A stretch of 5,853 nucleotides of DNA from CAYJAD01 sp964370675. Its GTDB lineage: Bacteria; Desulfobacterota; Desulfovibrionia; Desulfovibrionales; Desulfovibrionaceae. The notes under the pieces are model-generated. The model saw only the letters and a list, made by a program, of their open reading frames with translations, had not been told where the DNA came from and searched no databases. The stretch spans positions 1-5,853 of the forward strand of contig CAYJKC010000080.1 of assembly GCA_964370675.1 (NCBI GenBank), read 5' to 3'. Position numbers and translations under genes: made by a program. This document shows positions 1 through 5,587 of this stretch, one piece after another. Position 1 is the stretch's first letter; every line of letters begins with the position of its first letter.

Positions 1-175
1 CAGGCTTTGCCGGCCTTCCGGTGGTGGAGTATAAAGGCAAAAAATGCTCTTCAAGTTCACCCCAGGGAATTGCATTGGCAAGCTGTAAAAGAGGATGCTT
101 GGGATTCAGCTGATCAAGTAAATCTGGGTACATCAAATTGCCTTGCTTGTGCTTTTGCGTTGGTTTTATGCTCAT
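1..175 (-). CDS. IS5-type transposase, N-terminal part, cut by window edge
   Basis: Reading the minus strand from the ATG at 175 gives 58 codons with no stop, beginning MSIKPTQKHKQGNLMYPDLL, followed by DQLNPKHPLLQLANAIPWGE and ending STTGRPAKP at the window edge. This is the N-terminal region (DUF772/InsH N-terminal type) of IS5-family DDE transposases, where the conserved GRPAKP stretch introduces the first helical domain. The DDE catalytic residues would lie beyond the left edge and cannot be judged. The start is supported by an AGAAGGA Shine-Dalgarno sequence (185-191) nine bases upstream of the ATG. Whether the element is complete is unknown. It is transcribed away from the AT-rich phosphotransferase gene. 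The IS5-like family is recognised from memory of the domain; the exact IS name is not. Confidence 0.8.
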   Translation of the reverse strand, partial: MSIKPTQKHKQGNLMYPDLLDQLNPKHPLLQLANAIPWGELEEHFLPLYSTTGRPAKP

Positions 176-186
176 TTTTACAAATC

Positions 187-234
187 CTTCTCAACCAGTT
201 TTTTTGTATTATAAGTCTATTTCTGGTTAAGAAG
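187..234 (-). promoter_or_regulatory. Inverted repeat over the transposase ribosome binding site, with -10 in its loop
   Basis: On the minus strand CUUCUUAACCAG (234-223) can pair with CUGGUUGAGAAG (198-187), giving 12 bp with one G-U pair and a 24-base loop. The downstream arm contains most of the transposase Shine-Dalgarno sequence (AGAAGGA, 185-191). A perfect TATAAT (213-208) lies in the loop, so a transcript starting about 7 bases later (near 201) would lack the upstream arm and keep a free ribosome site. Read-through transcripts from outside would form the hairpin and hide it. No good -35 is visible for this -10. The pairing is seen; the control mechanism is inferred from well-known transposons such as IS10 and IS50. 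Confidence 0.45.
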
Positions 235-347
235 CTTATAGTAACTGTTGGCTATTTTCAATATATTTCAATGCAATGTATACTTTTTAAGGGTGAACTA
301 GATATAAAATTTTACAAACACTATCTGTTTTTATTGGTACTATAATA

Positions 348-1838
348 TTGGTAAATATTTATTGGATAGATAAAAATTTTGGAAATCCAACATTAAATTC
401 AATATTATTCCACTTACAAGCTCCACTAGCAGGTGCTGAAAATGTGTTATTAGATTATCTATTGCACATTTTATTAGTTATACCTATTGGTTTTTTGTTT
501 TACTATTTAATTAATTACGTGATTTTTAAAGAGTATATTTCAATAAAAAAGATATGTTTAATATCATTATTTTATATGATTTCATCTTTTTCATACTTGA
601 TTCATTCACTAAACATTGTACAATATTTGAAAACAATTAATCATTCATCAACTTTCATTTCTGAAAACTATAAAAAATATGATAGCAATGAGATTAAATT
701 TAAAAATAATAAGAGAAATATCATAATTCTAATGCTAGAATCATTAGATACTGGTTTGACAAAAGATAGCTTTCCTGAAACATTAATTCCAAATCTTGAA
801 AAAATTCGACAAAATTCTATATACTTTCCTGAATTGCAGCAAACATCTGGAACTGGATCAACAATTGCAGCATTAACAGCTATGACATTTGGTCTTCCCT
901 TAAAGGTTCCCTTTGACAGAAACAAATATGACGATAGCATGTTTAGCAAATTTTTATCAAATGCTAACAATATTTTAACAACTTTTGATAGAAACGGGTA
1001 CAATATAAATCTTATAATTGGAACTTATTCACGGTTTGCGGGACAAAATAACTTATTTAAAACCCATGCGCCAAGAACAAACATATATGATTTAGATTAT
1101 TTTCTTAGCATTGCTGGCAATACAAAAAATAGTGCATGGGGTTTAACTGACCAACACTTATATTCATTTGCAAAAAAAATCATTTTAGAAAAAGTTAACA
1201 CTTCAGATCCATTTTTTATTTTGATTGAGACAATAGATACCCATAATGTTGTACCGATTTTTGATGCTTATCCAAAGAAATACTATGATTCTAGGGATAC
1301 CATACTCCACGCTGATAAAATGGCGTATGATTTTTTGGATTGGTTGAAAGAACAAAATTTTTATGAAAATACTACAGTGATTATTATTGGCGATCATAAA
1401 CTGATGAATTATGAATTAGAAGATTTTGTGCTAAAGGGAAACAGATATCTTTACAATGCTATTATTAACTCAACTACTCAAATGAAGCCTGAGTACCTCC
1501 TGCGTGAGGCTACAATGTTTGATATTGCACCAACAATTTTAGAGTGTGCTGGTGCAAATCTTCCCGATGGACGATTCGGACTAGGTACATCACTTTTCCA
1601 TAGTGAGAAAACTTTAATTGAAAAATTTGGAGCAAAAAAAGCCCCCAGGAATATTAAGAGTTTGCAAAACCAACTTAGTTTCCTGGGGGCTAAAATGATT
1701 AATAAAGATAGTTTATTTTATTCAGGTTTCCAAACTTCCCAAACTTGTCCCACAAGGCCAGGGTTTGGCTCAAGAGGTTGTTTGCCAGGAACCCACGCAC
1801 AAGGAGCAGCCTTGCCACTATTTTTTTCAATAAATTGA
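348..1838 (+). CDS. LTA synthase/OpgB-like membrane phosphotransferase, 3' end replaced by unrelated tail
   Basis: Member of the alkaline phosphatase/sulfatase superfamily that transfers phosphoglycerol or phosphoethanolamine to surface glycans or lipids; the substrate here is unknown. Two membrane segments (about residues 33-60 and 68-92) lead into a periplasmic catalytic domain. Metal and catalytic motifs are visible: LESL with E131, TSGTGSTIAALTAMTFGLP with presumed nucleophile T172, IDTHN with H299, and GDH at 348-350. The stretch DIAPTILECAGANLPDGRFG and then SLFHSEKTLIEKFG is typical of the family's C-terminal end. From about residue 431 the frame reads through the neighbouring gene's terminator and then antisense through its last 40 or so codons, so the final 65 residues are not native. 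The listed start is a TTG without a Shine-Dalgarno sequence. The frame is open back to 297 without ATG or GTG, and that extension would encode another membrane segment. Base composition is much more AT-rich than downstream genes (13 G/C of 60 at 601-660). Probably acquired and possibly non-functional. Confidence 0.7.
   Translation: MVNIYWIDKNFGNPTLNSILFHLQAPLAGAENVLLDYLLHILLVIPIGFLFYYLINYVIFKEYISIKKICLISLFYMISSFSYLIHSLNIVQYLKTINHSSTFISENYKKYDSNEIKFKNNKRNIIILMLESLDTGLTKDSFPETLIPNLEKIRQNSIYFPELQQTSGTGSTIAALTAMTFGLPLKVPFDRNKYDDSMFSKFLSNANNILTTFDRNGYNINLIIGTYSRFAGQNNLFKTHAPRTNIYDLDYFLSIAGNTKNSAWGLTDQHLYSFAKKIILEKVNTSDPFFILIETIDTHNVVPIFDAYPKKYYDSRDTILHADKMAYDFLDWLKEQNFYENTTVIIIGDHKLMNYELEDFVLKGNRYLYNAIINSTTQMKPEYLLREATMFDIAPTILECAGANLPDGRFGLGTSLFHSEKTLIEKFGAKKAPRNIKSLQNQLSFLGAKMINKDSLFYSGFQTSQTCPTRPGFGSRGCLPGTHAQGAALPLFFSIN
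1634..1691 (-). terminator. Strong intrinsic terminator of the peroxiredoxin gene
   Basis: A 12-bp perfect stem pairs 1640-1651 with 1680-1691 (core GCCCCCAGGAA / TTCCTGGGGGC). It extends inward after one bulged base by six more pairs (1653-1658 with 1674-1679). On the minus strand the stem is followed directly by a run of seven or eight T residues (1640-1634), the form of a Rho-independent terminator. It begins 27 bases after the peroxiredoxin stop codon. On the plus strand the stem is followed by TAAAATGATT, so it is not an obvious terminator for the converging gene. Confidence 0.9.
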
Positions 1839-2325
1839 TGTGCAGCAATTTGGCGTAAGGTTTCATTAAAATCACGTCCTACCGGAGCTGCTACAACTTC
1901 CATACTTTGAACAACACCAGCAGGATTGATTATAAAGCTACCACGTAGGTTAATTTGATTGTCTTCATTAAAGACACCATAGAGTTTGCCTATATCACCG
2001 CAAGGGTCAGAAAGAAGGGGGTAGGGATTTTTAGAACCACGCAACTTGGTGAGTTCTTTTTCGTCCCACATTTTATGTACGAAAACGCTATCCATACTAA
2101 TACCGAGTACTTGGATATTTAACTTAGCAAATTCTTCATACTTTGCTGCAACTGCAGCAACTTCTGTTACTCAAACAAAGNNNNNNNNNNAAAGGTAAAA
2201 TCACCGGGATAAAAGAAAAGAAATACCCACTTATCGCGATAATCTTCTAAAGATACTGCTTTAAAAGCACCATCTTCATAGGCCATAGTTGTAAAGTTTG
2301 GGGCAGTTTTGCCAACTTTAATCAT
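1718..2325 (-). CDS. prxU: Selenocysteine-containing peroxiredoxin (AhpC/Prx1 type), interrupted by an assembly gap
   Basis: Thiol (here probably selenol) peroxidase reducing H2O2 and organic hydroperoxides in the cytoplasm. The start ATG at 2325 has an AAAGGAG site six bases upstream. The N-terminus MIKVGKTAPNFTT runs to FLFFYPGDFTF at residue 45, just before ten Ns. After the gap the frame continues FV-TGA-VTEVAAVAAKYEEF and on to the end. This places TGA (2173-2171) at residue 47, the peroxidatic position of the PxxxTxxC signature, followed by TE as in CPTE. Conserved RGSFIINP with R123 and a C-terminal W-PG-K-LEP-P-LVG-VWEVW pattern are present. Merging the two CTTT flanks of the gap gives 197 residues, normal for the family. 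Other cysteines are C104 (DPCG) and C171 (APCAW). The last is a candidate resolving residue but lies two positions from the usual VCPANW site. The symbol assumes selenocysteine insertion. The alternative, a nonsense mutation, is less likely because the frame is intact throughout. Confidence 0.8.
2143..2160 (-). promoter_or_regulatory. SECIS-like stem-loop downstream of the in-frame TGA
   Basis: In the minus-strand transcript UUGCUGC (2160-2154), loop AGUU (2153-2150) and GCAGCAA (2149-2143) form a perfect 7-bp hairpin. Ten bases separate it from the UGA, so the apical loop begins 17 bases after the codon, with a G in the second loop position. Bacterial SECIS elements, which recruit SelB with Sec-tRNA, are small hairpins just inside the coding region with a loop roughly 16-37 bases from the UGA and a G among the first two loop bases. 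The hairpin meets those rules. The caveat is that it encodes Ala-rich sequence (VAAVAA), which can self-pair by chance. Confidence 0.65.
2171..2173 (-). other. In-frame TGA, proposed selenocysteine codon
   Basis: The codon stands at residue 47 of the peroxiredoxin, exactly at the peroxidatic Cys of the PGDFTFV-C motif. It is in frame with the downstream stop at 1718 (456 bases, 152 codons from TGA to stop). It is also in frame with the upstream part once the duplicated CTTT across the gap is merged. Confidence 0.75.
2181..2190. other. Ten-N scaffold gap, probably an unmerged overlap
   Basis: On the minus strand the upstream flank ends GATTTTACCTTT and the downstream flank starts CTTTGTTTGAG. 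Both share CTTT. Collapsing the repeat and removing the Ns gives GATTTTACCTTTGTTTGAG, which encodes the expected DFTFV-Sec with no residue missing. The gap length of ten therefore looks like a placeholder. Confidence 0.75.
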
Positions 2326-2343
2326 ATTATGCTCCTTTATTAC

Positions 2344-2358
2344 AGTTGTTAAACAACT
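2344..2358. promoter_or_regulatory. 15-base 7-1-7 palindrome upstream of the peroxiredoxin, possible operator
   Basis: AGTTGTT-A-AACAACT is a perfect 7-1-7 inverted repeat, 18 bases upstream of the peroxiredoxin ATG. PerR and Fur boxes also have 7-1-7 symmetry, and peroxiredoxins are frequent PerR or OxyR targets. These half-sites, however, do not match the PerR consensus TTATAAT. It lies in the 74-base thiD-peroxiredoxin intergenic space, where I see no thiD terminator. Function as an operator is inference. Confidence 0.4.
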
Positions 2359-2399
2359 AAGATTTCAAATTAACAATGTGAAGCAATCAAATAGCAGTA

Positions 2400-3194
2400 T
2401 TATTTACTAGCAGCATGGTTTAAAGGTCCATGCCCTTTGCCAGGTGCATAGCTTTTGCGTAAACCCAAATTAACATACTCTTGAGCCTTGCTTACAGCCA
2501 CACGCAAGGGTAATTTTTGCCCTAAATAAGTGGCAATGGCAGCGGAAAGTGTGCAACCTGTGCCATGGTTATTATTAGTACTGACATGGGCTTGGCTTAA
2601 AGCAACTGGATCTGCATTTGATTCAAAAAGCCAATCAGTAATCATAATGGCTGCATCAAAATGCCCCCCCTTAATGAGGACAGATTTTGCGCCCATTTTC
2701 AGCAAGGCTTCACCGGCTTTTGCCATATCATCATCATTATTAATGCTGATGCCGGTAAGTAGCTCTGCCTCTGGTCGGTTTGGCGTTAGCAAAAATGCTA
2801 AAGGAATTATTTTTTCTTTTAGGCTTGTTATGGCACCCCCTTGCAATAATACATGCCCACTTTGACTAACGCAAACAGGATCAACTACTAATGGAAAATC
2901 AAACTTTTGCATATGTGGTGCAAGGGCTGAAATGATTTCTTCTGAAAAAAGCATGCCGGTTTTGGCGGCTTGCACCTTAAACCCATCTAAAACCGTGCAT
3001 AATTGGTCAACCACAAAACTTGGCTCTGGGGCATGGATAGCGCGAACACCCTCTCCATTTTGTGCCGTGAGAGCTGTAATAACCGTCATACCATAACCGC
3101 CAAGGGCCATGATGGTTTTTAAATCAGCTTGAATTCCTGCTCCCCCACCAGAATCAGATCCAGCAATGCTTAGTATATTTGGAGTATTAAACAT
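2400..3194 (-). CDS. thiD: Hydroxymethylpyrimidine/phosphomethylpyrimidine kinase ThiD
   Basis: Phosphorylates 4-amino-5-hydroxymethyl-2-methylpyrimidine and its monophosphate to the diphosphate used to build thiamine phosphate; cytoplasmic, ribokinase-like fold. The protein is 264 residues, the usual length. Visible motifs are SIAGSDSGGGAGIQADLKT near the N-terminus (9-27), ALTAQN (41-46, substrate pocket), VVDPV at 103-107, TPNRPEAELLTG (137-148), IKGGH (174-178) and the anion-hole/catalytic HGTGCTLSAAIA (210-221). I chose the ATG at 3194 because GAGGT lies five bases before it and the family starts close to the SIAGSDS motif. An in-frame ATG at 3233 would add 13 atypical residues and overlap the upstream gene. 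It follows the metallo-hydrolase gene by 17 bases, so the two are probably co-transcribed. No other thiamine genes are visible here. Confidence 0.95.
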   Translation of the reverse strand: MFNTPNILSIAGSDSGGGAGIQADLKTIMALGGYGMTVITALTAQNGEGVRAIHAPEPSFVVDQLCTVLDGFKVQAAKTGMLFSEEIISALAPHMQKFDFPLVVDPVCVSQSGHVLLQGGAITSLKEKIIPLAFLLTPNRPEAELLTGISINNDDDMAKAGEALLKMGAKSVLIKGGHFDAAIMITDWLFESNADPVALSQAHVSTNNNHGTGCTLSAAIATYLGQKLPLRVAVSKAQEYVNLGLRKSYAPGKGHGPLNHAASK

Positions 3195-3211
3195 ATCAAC
3201 CTCATTAATTA

Positions 3212-4321
3212 TTATTCTATGTTTTTCCACCATTGTTCAAAGGTTTGTTCAGGCGTATCCAAATTTATTACCTCACCAATACGCGGAGTAATAAATGAAT
3301 AATTCTTCCCTTCACTTGCCTTGGCCATTGCATCTAACGGCACTTTCCAATCATGCAAAGCTATTGCAAATTTGCTATTATGGGCTGCGTGCACGCGCTT
3401 TGCACCAAGGTCTTGTGCAGCTTTAGCAGCATGCTCTGGCAAGAAGTGAATATGTGGCCACCCCTTGGGGTTGAATTGTCCCACATCTAATATGGCAAGA
3501 TCAAAACCATTAAATTTTTCAGCTATTTTTTTTATTTGGCTTCCATAACCTGTATCAGCACTATAATAAATTTTTGCCGAAGGAGCTATTAGTGCCATAC
3601 CGGACCAAAGGGTTTTATTACGTGATTTTAAGCGTGAGGAATAATGGCGCGCTGGCATAATGTGTAATTGAACATTATTTTTAAGGTTTAAGCTATCAAA
3701 CCAGTCGCCCTCCCATATTTCTTCTGGTTTATAACCCCAAAGTTCAAGGTATGCGCCAACACCTAAGGAAGTTATGACCTTATCAACCTTACCACGCAAA
3801 GCAAGCATAGTTTCATATTCTAGGTGATCATAATGGTCATGCGAAATAAAAACATAATCCAATGGCGGCATATCGTCCAACGAATAAAGGACACTGCCAT
3901 CGAAGGCTCTATTTATAAAAGAAAATGGTCCTGCGTAGTCTAAAAACACTGGGTCAACCAAGATTCGCACACCATCCACTTGTATAAAAAATGAAGAATG
4001 CCCAAGTGGTATGACTATATTTTGTTTTGGGTCAATATTTTTAATATCAGTTTTAACAGTAGGAATGGGATCTTTAGGGGTACGATTTCCGCCCTTGGCT
4101 ACGTGAATATTATACATGCGGATAGCAAAATTATCCTTAACCAAGCTAGTGGGTTCTGGGTCATAGTTGGTAAAAGCTCCGTCTTTGTAATTAGGAGATT
4201 TTTCAATGCGTGCTAGACGTTCACCACTGGGATCAATGCCAAAGCGAGGATGTTGAAATTCGTTATATAGGTAAGCTGCGCAAGCTATTAAAATTATTAA
4301 AAACCAGTACCGTTTTTTCAT
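3212..4321 (-). CDS. Metallo-beta-lactamase-fold hydrolase, NAPE-PLD-like, membrane-anchored or lipoprotein
   Basis: A 369-residue zinc hydrolase of the UlaG/NAPE-PLD-like branch. The N-terminus MKKR followed by a hydrophobic stretch (5-19) is a signal or anchor. LIAC at 11-14 fits a lipobox, though the hydrophobic core is short. The catalytic domain begins with IPLGHSSFFIQVDG (104-117) and ILVDPVF (120-126). Metal ligands are SHDHYDHL (H161, H163, D165, H166), H226 in PARHYSSR, D256 in SADTGYG and probably H314 in AAHNSKFAIALHDW. PHIHFLPEHAA (289-299) resembles the segment of NAPE-PLD family members that lines the active site. All expected ligands are present, so it should be active. Bacterial members act on phosphodiesters or related lipids, but the substrate here is unknown. 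It starts 10 bases after obg with AAGG upstream of the ATG, and is followed closely by thiD. Neighbours give no functional link. Confidence 0.88.
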   Translation of the reverse strand: MKKRYWFLIILIACAAYLYNEFQHPRFGIDPSGERLARIEKSPNYKDGAFTNYDPEPTSLVKDNFAIRMYNIHVAKGGNRTPKDPIPTVKTDIKNIDPKQNIVIPLGHSSFFIQVDGVRILVDPVFLDYAGPFSFINRAFDGSVLYSLDDMPPLDYVFISHDHYDHLEYETMLALRGKVDKVITSLGVGAYLELWGYKPEEIWEGDWFDSLNLKNNVQLHIMPARHYSSRLKSRNKTLWSGMALIAPSAKIYYSADTGYGSQIKKIAEKFNGFDLAILDVGQFNPKGWPHIHFLPEHAAKAAQDLGAKRVHAAHNSKFAIALHDWKVPLDAMAKASEGKNYSFITPRIGEVINLDTPEQTFEQWWKNIE

Positions 4322-4331
4322 ATTAAGCCTT

Positions 4332-5429
4332 TTATTCTTTCGTGTATTCCACTTCTATATCTGGGAACTCTTCTTCGCTAACTTCAACTTCTTTAAAATG
4401 TAAAAATGGAGCATTAGTTTCAAGATCATCGCGCATGTTCCAAATATGCTTTACCAATTGTTCTATACCTTGTCCATGCATAGCAGAGATAAAAAATACT
4501 GTGCGCTTATCTGCATCAGCTTGGGCTTGAAGCTCATTAATTCTTTCTTCATCAACCAAGTCAATTTTATTAATTACTTCAATTTGTACACGCTGCCCAA
4601 GGGCTTCATCAAATTGTTTAAGTTCACTATTAATTAACTCAAAACCAGCCCAAGGATCTTGGTCATTAATGTCTTCAATGCTTAATAAATGCACCATAAA
4701 ACGAGTGCGTTCCACATGTTTTAAAAAGCGATGCCCAAGACCTTGTCCTAAATGTGCACCCTCAATAAGACCAGGAATATCAGCAATAACCATGCGTCGC
4801 CCTGGGTCATATTCATCAATAAGCACACCTAAATTAGGTGTTAACGTAGTAAATGGATAAGCAGCAATTTTTGGTCTTGCAGCAGATACTTGTGATAAAA
4901 ATGTAGATTTACCTGCATTAGGTAAGCCAATAAGCCCAGCATCGGCAAGAATTTTTAACTCTAGGCGTAAGGTGCGTTCTTCTCCCGGCTCACCAGTTTG
5001 AGCAAAGCGCGGAGCGCGCATGGTAGAGGACTTAAAGTGTTCGTTACCCTTGCCACCTCGCCCACCCTTAGCAATGACAAACTCTGCCTCTGGATCAGTA
5101 AGATCTGCAACTAATACTTCACCTTCTGGACCTTGTTCATAAATAAGTGTGCCTTCAGGTAGGTGTAAAATACAATGTTCACCTTTTCGCCCATTACACT
5201 GGCTACCCATACCTGGTTGACCATTTTGCGCTTCATATACTCTTTGCAAGCGAAAATCATAAAGGCTTAGTAAACGTGCATCAGCACGAACCAACACATC
5301 ACCGCCGTTGCCACCATCACCACCATCTGGTCCACCCTTAGGCACAAATTTTTCACGCCTAAAGGACACGCAACCATGCCCACCCTTACCAGCGCGCACA
5401 GTGATTGTGGCTTCATCAACAAATCTCAT
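4332..5429 (-). CDS. obg: Obg family GTPase (ObgE/CgtA)
   Basis: Essential ribosome-associated GTPase acting in late 50S assembly and stress or growth control; cytoplasmic. The protein is 365 residues. The glycine-rich Obg fold spans about 1-158, with GGPDGGDGGNGGD at 32-44 and KGGRGGKGNEHFKSS at 121-135. The G domain follows with G1 GLPNAGKS (168-175), switch I YPFTTLTPN (191-199), G3 DIPG (217-220), G4 NKID (287-290) and G5 SAM (315-317). The C-terminal tail is short and acidic (EVEVSEEEFPDIEVEYTKE), as is common in Obg proteins. The start MRFVDEA is the canonical N-terminus. The ribosome site is weak (GAG in ATGAGTAGTT). It lies downstream of rpmA, the conserved rplU-rpmA-obg order, and heads a tight run with the hydrolase and thiD. 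Confidence 0.97.
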   Translation of the reverse strand: MRFVDEATITVRAGKGGHGCVSFRREKFVPKGGPDGGDGGNGGDVLVRADARLLSLYDFRLQRVYEAQNGQPGMGSQCNGRKGEHCILHLPEGTLIYEQGPEGEVLVADLTDPEAEFVIAKGGRGGKGNEHFKSSTMRAPRFAQTGEPGEERTLRLELKILADAGLIGLPNAGKSTFLSQVSAARPKIAAYPFTTLTPNLGVLIDEYDPGRRMVIADIPGLIEGAHLGQGLGHRFLKHVERTRFMVHLLSIEDINDQDPWAGFELINSELKQFDEALGQRVQIEVINKIDLVDEERINELQAQADADKRTVFFISAMHGQGIEQLVKHIWNMRDDLETNAPFLHFKEVEVSEEEFPDIEVEYTKE

Positions 5430-5452
5430 AACTACTCATTTTATCAAAAGTA

Positions 5453-5494
5453 ATGCCGCAGCGGTGGCAATCTAAGATTGTCCCCCTGCGGCAT
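5453..5494 (-). terminator. Long hairpin between rpmA and obg, weak terminator or leader element
   Basis: ATGCCGCAG (5453-5461) pairs perfectly with CTGCGGCAT (5486-5494), nine GC-rich base pairs. Inside, GG-CAATC / GATTG-CC pair again around a TAA loop with a few bulges. On the minus strand it is followed by TACTTTTGAT, only a short broken T run, so as a terminator it would be partial. It ends 23 bases before the obg ATG. It could attenuate read-through from rpmA, protect the upstream mRNA end or act in the obg leader. The structure is clear; the role is not. Confidence 0.55.
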
Positions 5495-5587
5495 GAAATA
5501 TATTAGCAATGCAAAAACTAGCTACAAACAAGACCAAGCTTCACTTTAAATAAAACCAGTCTTAACTTGCAATTTTTATAACAAAAA

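Larger units (their letters stand above)
1..240 (-). mobile_element. 5' end region of an IS5-family insertion sequence
   Basis: The transposase start plus its control region mark the promoter-proximal end of an insertion sequence. The outer boundary is not visible: I found no convincing terminal inverted repeat or target duplication, and the other end is outside the window. The right limit of 240 is only the edge of the inverted repeat that seems to belong to the transposase leader. The true end could lie anywhere from there to about 300. Confidence 0.5.

Noticed and set aside
7..345. Plus-strand open frame of 112 codons
   Set aside because: It is antisense to the recognisable transposase start and then crosses the IS leader. 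It has no ribosome site and no family resemblance. Only its last dozen codons may be a relic of the phosphotransferase N-terminus.
668..1003. Minus-strand open frame inside the phosphotransferase
   Set aside because: It lies opposite the catalytic motifs of a well-supported gene, with no ribosome site or domain.
1718..2095. Peroxiredoxin as a shorter protein starting at the internal ATG 2095
   Set aside because: This start has no Shine-Dalgarno sequence and would drop the thioredoxin-fold core and the active site. The frame clearly continues upstream through the TGA.
2339..2368. Promoter TTGAAA-18-TGTAAT for the peroxiredoxin on the minus strand
   Set aside because: Both boxes match five of six, but the transcript would begin inside the Shine-Dalgarno sequence. 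I therefore do not list it as a feature.
2530..2865. Plus-strand open frame over thiD, and similar ones over the hydrolase and obg (3998-4216, 4342-4530, 4446-4637, 4669-4860, 5147-5341)
   Set aside because: All are antisense shadows of strongly supported genes, and their translations show no recognisable domains.
3195..3233. Longer thiD start at ATG 3233
   Set aside because: It adds 13 residues atypical of the family and overlaps the preceding gene, while ATG 3194 has a well-placed GAGGT.
5281..5340. His-rich, GGT/CCA-type repetitive stretch
   Set aside because: It is the glycine-rich GGPDGGDGGNGGD segment of Obg read from the other strand, not a repeat or CRISPR array.
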